Below are positions 13,416-20,828 of a stretch of DNA of 64,000 nucleotides, one piece after another. Below the pieces are notes generated by a model. The model had not been told where the DNA came from, ran no database searches, and was given only the letters and a program-made list of their open reading frames with translations. A program made the position numbers and the translations under genes. Each line of letters begins with the position of its first letter. The first letter of the stretch is position 1. This DNA comes from Arthrobacter_M sp030063245 (GTDB taxonomy: Bacteria > Actinomycetota > Actinomycetes > Actinomycetales > Micrococcaceae), in the NCBI RefSeq assembly GCF_051131705.1, contig NZ_CP180316.1, forward strand, positions 124,001-188,000. Reading direction: 5' to 3'.

Positions 13416-14786
13416 CTACGGCTGAATGGCTTTCTCGACGTCGTTGAGCATGCCGTCCACGCCGTGCAGCAGCTCGGCGAGGACATCAGAGTCGGCGACC
13501 AGCGGCGGTGAGATCATGAGCATGGTGGCGCCGCGGTCATCCCCCCGCAGGATCACCTTGGTGCGCTTGAATGACTCGGGTAAAACCTCCCGCAGCACCG
13601 TCAGCGATTCCGCATCTGTCAGTTCGCGGCCGCTAAAGCTGTCCGCCATCAGCTCGATGGCATAGAAGAAGCCGGTCCCGCGGACCGCCTTGACGCAGCG
13701 GTGCGCATTCTTCAGGGACTGGAGGGCTTCCATGATTTTCGGACCCTGCTCCTGGACATTGCCCAGCACGTTCTCATCCCGCATGGCGGTAATGTTCGCG
13801 ACGGCGACGGCGGTGGAAACCGGGTGGCCACCCCAAGTGGCGCCGTGGGTGAAGACGCCGCCCTTGGACGAGTTGTACAGCTCCTGGACCAGCTTCTCCC
13901 GGACGATCAGGCCGCCCAGCGGTGCGTAGCCGGAGGTGGACCCCTTGGCGAAGGTGACCATGTCCGGAACGACACCCGTCACCCCGTAGCCGAAGAAGTG
14001 GCCGAGCCGGCCGAAGGAGCAAATGACCTCGTCAGAGACAAGCAGGATTCCGTACTTATCGCACAAGGCGCGCAGCGCGGGCCAGTAGCCGTCAGGCGCC
14101 ACTAGGGCACCGCGGCCGTTCTGGACGGGCTCCGCGAAGATGGCCGCAATGGTTTCGGGACCTTCCTCGAGGACCACTTGCTCAATGGCCCGGAAGCAGT
14201 CCAGTTCGGTGACGGGCCCGCAGTCCCCGGTGAAGCCGAGCGTATTGGGAACGCTGCGGATTCCCGGCAGCAGCTCGCCGAACGGTTCTTTGATCTTGGG
14301 CAGCTGGGTGATGGAGAGGGCGCCCATGGTGGTGCCGTGATAGGACATGTCGCGGCTGATGACCTTGGTGCGCTGGGGCTGGCCCTGGCTGCGGTGGTAC
14401 TGGCGGGCGAATTTCAGTGCGGTCTCCACCGCTTCGGAGCCGGAATTGACGAAGAAGGTGGTGCCAAGGTCGCCGGGGGCCAGCTCAGCGATCAGCGTGG
14501 CGGCCTCGATGGCCGGCGGATGCGCCGATCCCCAGTTGGAGGCATAGGCAAGGGTGCTGATCTGGTCACTGGCGGCCTTGGCGATGTCGGCCCGGCCGTG
14601 GCCCATGTTGACGCAGAAGAGCCCGGCGAGTCCGTCGAGATACCGGTCCCCCTCGGTATCGATCAGGTAGCTTCCTTCGCCGCGGACAAAGATGGGGAAT
14701 TCGCTGTCCCAGGTGTCTTTGCGGGTGAAGTGGGGTCCGAGGTGTCGGCGGGCCTGAGCCCGCAGTTTGGTGGCGTCCACGTCCAT
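13416..14786 (-). CDS. tpa: Taurine-pyruvate aminotransferase (class III PLP aminotransferase)
   Basis: 456-aa class III aminotransferase. The PLP-lysine region is VTFAKGSTSGYAPLGG (about residue 290), the aspartate of the cofactor site is in ILLVSDEVICSFGRLG, and the phosphate-binding stretch is FFVNSGSEAVETALK. The overall sequence strongly resembles Tpa, which transfers the amino group of taurine to pyruvate to give sulfoacetaldehyde and alanine. The neighbours pta, ald and xsc fit that reading. The ATG at 14786 has AAGGAG only one base away. The GTG two codons later (14780) has ideal 7-base spacing and aligns with the start of the gene downstream of the duplicated control region, so 14780 may be the real start. 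Confidence 0.92.
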   Translation of the reverse strand: MDVDATKLRAQARRHLGPHFTRKDTWDSEFPIFVRGEGSYLIDTEGDRYLDGLAGLFCVNMGHGRADIAKAASDQISTLAYASNWGSAHPPAIEAATLIAELAPGDLGTTFFVNSGSEAVETALKFARQYHRSQGQPQRTKVISRDMSYHGTTMGALSITQLPKIKEPFGELLPGIRSVPNTLGFTGDCGPVTELDCFRAIEQVVLEEGPETIAAIFAEPVQNGRGALVAPDGYWPALRALCDKYGILLVSDEVICSFGRLGHFFGYGVTGVVPDMVTFAKGSTSGYAPLGGLIVREKLVQELYNSSKGGVFTHGATWGGHPVSTAVAVANITAMRDENVLGNVQEQGPKIMEALQSLKNAHRCVKAVRGTGFFYAIELMADSFSGRELTDAESLTVLREVLPESFKRTKVILRGDDRGATMLMISPPLVADSDVLAELLHGVDGMLNDVEKAIQP

Positions 14787-15009
14787 GCTCCTTATTCGTT
14801 GTAAATAGCAATGATCGAAGCCTAAGCCGGGCATGCCGGCGGACGTCAGTGCCAAATGAGAGCGGGCTCACAGGTCCAGTTTGGATCTGTCGATCACGTC
14901 CTTTCTGGATCTTCTGGACCCCTGGGGTGGGCGGTCAGACTTCGTTTATGCTGCGCAGCCCGCTCGGCCGACGTGTTGAGAACACGCATTAACCATCAGG
15001 AGGTACCAA
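14787..15009. promoter_or_regulatory. Divergent tpa/ald control region with candidate TauR sites (copy A)
   Basis: This 223-base region separates tpa (minus) and ald (plus). It contains ggtccag at 14873-14879 and a 9-base-spaced direct repeat of ctgga (14905-14909 and 14914-14918) reading 'tctggatcttctggacc'. MocR-family regulators such as TauR are known to bind directly repeated CTGGAC-like boxes, and such a regulator is encoded just after ald. A -10-like tttatgct lies at 14945-14952. The whole block from about 14787 to 14960 is repeated with high similarity at about 18498-18670. Site function is inference. Confidence 0.7.
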
Positions 15010-16128
15010 ATGATCATCGGTGTTCCCAAGGAAATTAAGAACAACGAATTCCGTGTTGCGATGTCCGCTTCGGGTGTTCATGAATTGGTGGGCAACGCTC
15101 ACACGGTGCTGGTCGAACGCGGCGCGGGCATCGGCTCGAGCATCGCCGATGACGAATATGCACTGGCCGGTGCGCACATGGTCGATACCGCCGCGCAGGC
15201 CTGGCAGGATGCGGACATGGTGGTCAAGGTCAAGGAACCCATTGCCTCCGAATACCAGTACTTCCGCAAGGATCTGGTGTTGTTCACGTACCTGCATCTG
15301 GCCGCCGAACCCGAACTGACCAAAGCACTGATCGACGCCGGAGTTACGGCCATCGCCTATGAGACCGTCCAGGACGGCCGAACCCTGCCGTTGCTGGCGC
15401 CGATGTCCGAGGTCGCCGGCCGGCTCTCTGTCCAGGTCGGGGCCCAGTGCCTGACCGCCCCGGCCGGTGGCAAGGGCATCCTGCTCGGTGGGGTCCCAGG
15501 GGTCCGCCCGGCCAAGGTCGTAGTCCTTGGCGCCGGTGTCGCGGGCACCAACGCCGCCGCCATGGCGCTGGGCACCGGGGCCGAGGTCACGATTTTGGAT
15601 ATCAACATCAACCGCCTGCGTGAGCTCGATGCGATCTACCAGGGCCGGTTGAAGACCGTGGCCTCCAATGCCCTGGAAATCGAACGGTCCCTCGTCGATG
15701 CTGACCTGGTGATCGGTTCGGTCCTGGTTCCCGGTGCGAAGGCCCCGAAACTTGTCACGAACGGCCTGGTCGCGAAGATGAAGCCCGGCTCGGTGCTGGT
15801 TGACATCGCTGTGGACCAGGGCGGTTGCTTTGAAGATTCCCACCCGACCACGCACCAGGAACCTACGTTCCGCGTCCACGAGTCGGTCTTCTACTGCGTG
15901 GCGAACATGCCGGGGGCGGTTCCCAACACCTCGACGTATGCGCTTACCAACGTGACGCTGCCTTACGTGGTGCAGATAGCAGCGAAGGGTGTACACCGGG
16001 CGGTGGCGGAGAATGCGGCTCTGCGAGCGGGCCTGAGCACCACCGGTGGGCGCCTGACCAATGCCGCCGTGGGCGCAGCCCACGGGATCGAGGTCATTGA
16101 TTCACTGGAAGTGGCCGCGCATCATTAG
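15010..16128 (+). CDS. ald: Alanine dehydrogenase
   Basis: 372-aa enzyme, the usual family length. The N-terminus MIIGVPKEIKNNEFRVAMS is characteristic. The NAD motif GAGVAGTNAA is near residue 176, and catalytic residues lie in the LFTYLHLAAE and VDQGGCFEDS segments. It oxidises L-alanine to pyruvate plus ammonium with NAD+. Beside tpa this recycles pyruvate, the amino acceptor of taurine transamination. AGGAGG lies 7 bases before the ATG. A strong terminator follows, and the TauR-like gene is next on the same strand. Confidence 0.96.
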   Translation: MIIGVPKEIKNNEFRVAMSASGVHELVGNAHTVLVERGAGIGSSIADDEYALAGAHMVDTAAQAWQDADMVVKVKEPIASEYQYFRKDLVLFTYLHLAAEPELTKALIDAGVTAIAYETVQDGRTLPLLAPMSEVAGRLSVQVGAQCLTAPAGGKGILLGGVPGVRPAKVVVLGAGVAGTNAAAMALGTGAEVTILDININRLRELDAIYQGRLKTVASNALEIERSLVDADLVIGSVLVPGAKAPKLVTNGLVAKMKPGSVLVDIAVDQGGCFEDSHPTTHQEPTFRVHESVFYCVANMPGAVPNTSTYALTNVTLPYVVQIAAKGVHRAVAENAALRAGLSTTGGRLTNAAVGAAHGIEVIDSLEVAAHH

Positions 16129-16144
16129 AGTAAGGCAAAGTTCC

Positions 16145-16182
16145 AGGCGGGGGGGTCCATGCATGAACTCCCCCGCCTTTTT
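16145..16182 (+). terminator. Rho-independent terminator after ald
   Basis: GC stem aggcggggg (from 16145) pairing with cccccgcct (16170-16178), followed by ttttt (16178-16182). It lies 17 bases past the ald stop codon and upstream of the regulator start at 16222. Some regulator transcription may be read-through or come from a separate weak promoter. Confidence 0.88.
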
Positions 16183-16221
16183 GGGCTCCGACAGTCAACT
16201 GGGCCATCAAGGAGACAAAGC

Positions 16222-17694
16222 GTGCCACGGACCATGATAGAGATTGACCGCAGTTCCAGCGAACCGCTGTACCGGCAGGTCCGGCGCGTCGTGGAGCACG
16301 GTATTGCCGTGGGCATCTTCGATGCCCGCCGCCGGCTTCCCAGCTCACGGGAGCTGGCGGGCGAACTCTCAGTCTCCCGCAACACCATCAATCTGGCCTA
16401 TCAGGAGTTGCTGACCGAGGGCCTGGTGCTCAGCCATGAACGCCGGGGGATCTATGTGAATCCGGAAATGCTCGCCGCGGCCGAGGCCGATGTGCAGGCG
16501 TCCGGACCGATGATTGACTGGTCTTCCAGGATGCGGCGCTACCCCGATGAGGGCGTCATGGACGTGGAGAAGACCGCGGACTGGCACCGCTATCCATATC
16601 CTTTTGTGGCCGGACAGATAGACGTCAGCAGTTTTCCCGCCACAGCATGGGTGCGGAGCCTGCGGGATGCGCTCTATCAGCCCCATACCTATGCCAGCCT
16701 TCAGGACAGCGTGGGAGCCGACGATCCGATGCTGATCGAGATGATCAGGCGTCAGATAGTTCCGGCACGGGGAATCGAGGCCAAGCCGCAAGAAATCCTG
16801 ATCACCATTGGCTCCCAGCAGGGGCTGGACCTGCTGGGCAGAACCCTTCTCGGTCCTCATCAGCGCGTTGGCATCGAGAACCCGGGCTATCTCGACGCGC
16901 GGCACATTTTCATGCGCACAGGTGCACAGGTATACGGCATCGACGTGGATCAGGACGGTCTCCGTCTCCCGGACACGCTGAGCGGCACCGCGCTCGTCTA
17001 CGTCACACCCAGCCACCACCATCCCACCAACGTCACGCTCAGCATGGAGCGCCGTCGTCGTCTGCTCAGGCTCGCCGCGGCCTCCGGCACGGTCGTCATC
17101 GAGGATGACTACGACAGCGAGTTCCGTTATGAAGGCAGCCCCAGCCCTGCGCTGAAGGCCCTCGATTCCACCGGCGACGTGCTGTATCTGGGGACGTTCT
17201 CCAAGTTCCTTTCGCCGGGCCTGCGGCTGGGTTTCCTGGTGGGACCCGAGGAACTGATCCGGGAGCTGAGGAGGGTGCGGCGGTATCAGGTGCGCCACCC
17301 ACCGGGCCACATGCAGCGCGCACTGGCCCTGATGATCGACAGCGGCGACTACCACCGTGCCCTGCGTCAGCACCGCAGCAAGATGAAGAGCAAGTGGAAA
17401 ATGCTCAGCGAGCTCTCCGTGCGCTGTCTTCCATGGCAGCAAAACGCGTATCCGCCCGGAGGAGTGAGTCTGTGGATGACTGGCCCGGACCAGCTCGACT
17501 GCCGCGTTCTGGTCAGCAGGGCGGAGGAACGTGGTGTACTCATCGAACGGGGCGACATCTACTATATGCAGCCGGATCCGCCGCGGAACAACTTCCGGAT
17601 CGGCTATGGTGCCATCCCGACCCGCGCCATTGCCGAGGGAATGGCGGTGCTCGGCGAGGTGGCGCGCACGTTGCTCGCCGAGGACGCTCGCTGA
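16222..17694 (+). CDS. MocR/TauR-type transcriptional regulator (GntR HTH fused to aminotransferase fold)
   Basis: 490-aa protein. The N-terminal winged HTH of the GntR type covers residues about 10-75 (EPLYRQVRRVVEHG, LPSSRELAGELSVSRNTI). The rest is a class I aminotransferase-like domain with a PLP lysine in LGTFSKFLSPGLRLGF and VIEDDYDSEFRYEG before it. MocR proteins use PLP adducts as effectors; TauR activates taurine genes. The frame opens at 16159, inside the ald terminator. The GTG at 16222, preceded by AAGGAG with 7-base spacing, is the better start. Location beside ald and tpa supports control of taurine use. Confidence 0.9.
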   Translation: MPRTMIEIDRSSSEPLYRQVRRVVEHGIAVGIFDARRRLPSSRELAGELSVSRNTINLAYQELLTEGLVLSHERRGIYVNPEMLAAAEADVQASGPMIDWSSRMRRYPDEGVMDVEKTADWHRYPYPFVAGQIDVSSFPATAWVRSLRDALYQPHTYASLQDSVGADDPMLIEMIRRQIVPARGIEAKPQEILITIGSQQGLDLLGRTLLGPHQRVGIENPGYLDARHIFMRTGAQVYGIDVDQDGLRLPDTLSGTALVYVTPSHHHPTNVTLSMERRRRLLRLAAASGTVVIEDDYDSEFRYEGSPSPALKALDSTGDVLYLGTFSKFLSPGLRLGFLVGPEELIRELRRVRRYQVRHPPGHMQRALALMIDSGDYHRALRQHRSKMKSKWKMLSELSVRCLPWQQNAYPPGGVSLWMTGPDQLDCRVLVSRAEERGVLIERGDIYYMQPDPPRNNFRIGYGAIPTRAIAEGMAVLGEVARTLLAEDAR

Positions 17695-18126
17695 GGGATA
17701 GCCAAGCGCTCTCCGAATCAAATGGGACCGGTGATCGACCAAGGCCGCTTGCGGTCGCGTGGAGATCTAGGGGGCTCTGGCTGGGTCTCCCCGCGCTCGA
17801 CCTGTCCCGCCGCGCTAACAAGACGTCATCGCCGTCGTGGTGGCGGTGACCGCAGCCCACAGGTGACATCCGGCTCAGCCTTTCCTGGGTCTCACGGTGA
17901 CCGTGAATGCCATAAACGCCAAGGGAGCTGGACGTAGGGCCAGGGCCTGCGCCGTGGTCCCGGTCGGATCAGTCGTGAAGGAGAGCAGCGGAACCTGCTG
18001 TCTGGCATGGTCGACGGACGCCGTGGAGTGGGCGTTGGGGGCCGACGCCCTTGACCCTCGATTGGACCGTGTCCGGTCGCGTCCTCCGGCCCGTGTGGAT
18101 CCGATGCGGACTCCCGGCAGGTGTCC
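17695..18126. other. 432-base region without a recognisable gene
   Basis: Between the TauR-like gene and the 121-aa gene, which converge, I see no supported coding sequence. At 17732-17766 there is a hairpin-forming segment (tgatcgaccaaggccg, then gcggtcgcgtggaga) that recurs with about 28 of 34 matching bases at 61307-61340, after the MMPL gene. It may be a small repeated element or terminator. Confidence 0.5.
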
Positions 18127-18492
18127 TCAGGCGGCTACCGGGACGTACGTGCTCGTTGAAGCAGCTATCTGTTCGGCGGCCTCCAGAGGTGCGAGCAGCA
18201 CGTTGTACTGGATATCCGTCAGTAGCTGCGGGTAGGTGATGGCCAACTCGGCCAACTGCAGGGCGGCCACCATGTAGTACGTGCCGGCGATGCCTCCCAT
18301 GCTCTCCACGACGATCGACCGGATACGGTCGGCGTCAACCAGATGGGCACGGTCAACCAGCGCGATGCGGGCGCTCATGTGTGCGACATGGCGCTGGGCT
18401 TCCCTGTCCGTTACAGCTAAGGCGTGCAGCTCCTCCGGTGTCCAGGTGCGGCCGACGATCCGGCGGGAGTGGAGAATGCTTTCCATGGCCAT
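18127..18492 (-). CDS. Uncharacterised 121-aa protein under a duplicated taurine-type control region
   Basis: I do not recognise the family. The protein starts MAMESILHSRRIVGRTWTPE and appears helical and soluble, rich in Ala, Leu, Ile and His, with no signal peptide or membrane segment. The segment TWTPEELHALAVTDREAQRH could be a short amphipathic domain. The start is the ATG at 18492, six bases after AAGGAG; the ATG at 18498 overlaps that site and is unlikely. The upstream 170 bases are a close copy of the tpa/ald control region, with this gene in the tpa position. Co-regulation with taurine genes is therefore likely (inference). Confidence 0.7.
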   Translation of the reverse strand: MAMESILHSRRIVGRTWTPEELHALAVTDREAQRHVAHMSARIALVDRAHLVDADRIRSIVVESMGGIAGTYYMVAALQLAELAITYPQLLTDIQYNVLLAPLEAAEQIAASTSTYVPVAA

Positions 18493-18720
18493 GACCATCT
18501 CCTTGTTCGTTGTGATAGCAATAATCGAAGCCTAGGCCGGGTTGTCGCCGGACGTCAGCGCCACATGTGCGCAGGATCATAGGTCCAGTTTGGTCCCATT
18601 GATCGTGTCCTTTCTGGATCTTTTGGACCCATCCGCCCGGGTGCAGAATTCGTTTGTACTTGGCAGCCCGTACGGCGGATGTGGTGAGAATGCGGGATGC
18701 GTGCCGTAGCCGTGGCTGCT
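18493..18720. promoter_or_regulatory. Duplicated taurine-type control region (copy B)
   Basis: Close copy of the tpa/ald divergent region. Shared pieces in the same order include the leader ttcgttgtgatagcaa (copy A ttcgttgtaaatagcaa), atcgaagccta, gccggacgtcag, ataggtccagttt (ggtccag at 18582-18588), tcctttctggatctt with ctgga at 18614, ttggaccc, and ttcgttt. On the plus side there is no ald homologue, so only one arm still drives a gene, the 121-aa protein. Copy A and copy B look like products of a segmental duplication. Confidence 0.75.
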
Positions 18721-18819
18721 GCGCGGGATCAGCTGCTAAAAGAATCTCGGGTTACGCAGGTGCTTGACGGCGCGGCGCACAGCAGCGCGTCCAAGCCAGG
18801 CCAAGGCGCGTAACTGATT

Positions 18820-20649
18820 TCACAGCTGTCCCCCTGGGACCGCGGGACCAGCAGGGGCCAGGCTGACCCGTTCCGGGCCGCGGAGGGCATCCGCGGCCCG
18901 GATCAGAGCCAGGTGAGAGAACGCCTGCGGGAAGTTCCCGGCCATCCGGTCGGCTTTCATCGCGTATTCCTCGCCGAGCAGGCCCAGCTCATTGCACAGC
19001 TTCACCAGGCGGTCCATCAGCGCCCTGGCCTCCCCCTTTCGGCCGCTGTGCGCGTACTGCTCCACCAGCCAGAAGGAGCAGGCCAAGAACGGGTGTTCGC
19101 CGGGTTCCAGGCCGTCCACCCCGGTTTCTGTGCGGTAGCGCAGCAGCAGGCCGTCGTCGATAAGCTCACGCTCAAGCTGCGCCACGGTACCTAGCATTTT
19201 CGCATCGTCGTACGCTAGGAAGCCCACCTGCGGAATTACCAGCAGCGAGGCGTCCGCCTGCGAGCCGTCATAGGCCTGAGTGAATGAATTGAGTTCGGTG
19301 CTGAAACCATACCTCAGGATTTCCCGGCGGAGTCGCTCACGCAGTTCCGTCCAGCGTTCCACCGGTCCGTCCAACCCGTGCTCGCGCACGGCGCGGACTC
19401 CGCAGTCAAATGCCGCCCACATCATCACCCGGGAATGCGTGAAATGCCGCGGTTCGCCGCGCATTTCCCAGATGCCATAGTCCTTCCGGTCGAAGTGCTT
19501 TTCCTCGAATCCCAGCAGGGCACGCTGCAGCGGCCAGGAGAAAAGGTCCTCCATGCCGCCGGCCCGCCGCAACTTCTCCAGCGCCACCATCACTTCGCCG
19601 ACGACGTCCGCCTGGAACTGCCCGACGGCACCGTTGCCGATGCGCACCGGAGCTGAATTCTCATATCCGGGCAGATGCGCCAGCTGCCGCTCCTCGAGTT
19701 CGCGCTCCCCGGCCACGCCATACATGATCTGCAGGTCCTCCGGATCCCCGGCGACAGCGCGCAACAGCCAGTTGCGCCAGTGCAGGGCGCCCTGAGCGTG
19801 ACCGTGGGCCAGCATCGACTCCAGCGTCAGGGCAGCATCGCGCAGCCAGCAGTATCGGTAGTCCCAGTTGCGAGCGCCCCCGAAGTCCTCCGGCAGGGAG
19901 GTGGTGGGGGCGGCCACGATGCCCCCGGTGTCTTCGTGGGTGAGCGCGCGCAGCACCAGCAGCGAGCGCTGGACGGCGGCCGCATATTCGCCATCCTGGC
20001 TGTATCTGGAGGCCCAGTCGGACCAGTAATGCACGCTTTGGGCCAGAGCGGCGTCAATGTCGATCCGGGGCGGCCCGGGTCGGTACGAGGGGTACCAGAC
20101 AAGTTCCAGATCCACCCTTTCCCCGGAAGCGATGGTAAAGTCGCCGGCAAGCTTATCGCCAGTGGCAGTAGGCAGCACATCCCCACGCAGCATGAGCGCA
20201 TTCTGTCCGGCAACCGCCACCAGCACCTCGATGCCCTCGGCGTCCATCATCCGGCCGACCCACGGTACGACGGTACCGTAGCCGAACCGGATCTTCAGCT
20301 CCTGGCATATCCGCACACTGCCGCTCAGACCCTCGACCCGCCGCACCACCGAGGCACGTCTGTCCCCCACCGGCATGAACTCGGTCATCCGCACGCTGCC
20401 GCCGTCGGCCGCCCAATCGGTGCGGAGTACAAAGGTGCCGTCCAGGTACTCCCGCTTAACAACGACGGCATCAGCCGCTGCGGGCGCCAAAAGCCAGCGG
20501 CCGTTATCTTCGGTGCCCAGCAGCGCGCCGAAGACTGAGGGAGAGTCGAAGCGGGGGAAACAGAGCCAGTCCAGGCTGCCGGTGCGCGAGAGAAGCGGAC
20601 CGGTGTGCATGTCGGATAAAAGCGCGTAGTCCTCGATGCGTGATGCCAT
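18820..20649 (-). CDS. Glycoside hydrolase family 15 protein (glucoamylase/trehalase-like)
   Basis: 609-aa protein. It starts with the conserved IEDYALLSDMHTGPLLS and GSLDWLCFPRFDSPSVF segments of the N-terminal beta domain. The (alpha/alpha)6 catalytic barrel has the general acid region NWDYRYCWLRDAALTLESM and the base region EEYAMKADRMAGNFPQAFSHL. In actinobacteria, GH15 proteins of this length act as alpha-glucosidases on small maltooligosaccharides or as alpha,alpha-trehalases; the substrate is not decided by sequence. No signal peptide, so cytoplasmic. It sits inside the taurine region without obvious link to it. Confidence 0.92.
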   Translation of the reverse strand: MASRIEDYALLSDMHTGPLLSRTGSLDWLCFPRFDSPSVFGALLGTEDNGRWLLAPAAADAVVVKREYLDGTFVLRTDWAADGGSVRMTEFMPVGDRRASVVRRVEGLSGSVRICQELKIRFGYGTVVPWVGRMMDAEGIEVLVAVAGQNALMLRGDVLPTATGDKLAGDFTIASGERVDLELVWYPSYRPGPPRIDIDAALAQSVHYWSDWASRYSQDGEYAAAVQRSLLVLRALTHEDTGGIVAAPTTSLPEDFGGARNWDYRYCWLRDAALTLESMLAHGHAQGALHWRNWLLRAVAGDPEDLQIMYGVAGERELEERQLAHLPGYENSAPVRIGNGAVGQFQADVVGEVMVALEKLRRAGGMEDLFSWPLQRALLGFEEKHFDRKDYGIWEMRGEPRHFTHSRVMMWAAFDCGVRAVREHGLDGPVERWTELRERLRREILRYGFSTELNSFTQAYDGSQADASLLVIPQVGFLAYDDAKMLGTVAQLERELIDDGLLLRYRTETGVDGLEPGEHPFLACSFWLVEQYAHSGRKGEARALMDRLVKLCNELGLLGEEYAMKADRMAGNFPQAFSHLALIRAADALRGPERVSLAPAGPAVPGGQL

Positions 20650-20828
20650 GCCCCCAACTCAACCACATTCGGCTCGATGGGTCAGGTGGTTATGCGAGCT
20701 GGGTTTTATTTCCGTCAGTTAAGCCCGGAAGATGGCCATCTCCGGTGGCTTGGCGGCTTGCGCCCCCCGCCGTAGTTGGGGCGTTTCACTTGCCAACCGC
20801 TCGGTTGATCGCCGATCCTAAGTCAGGT

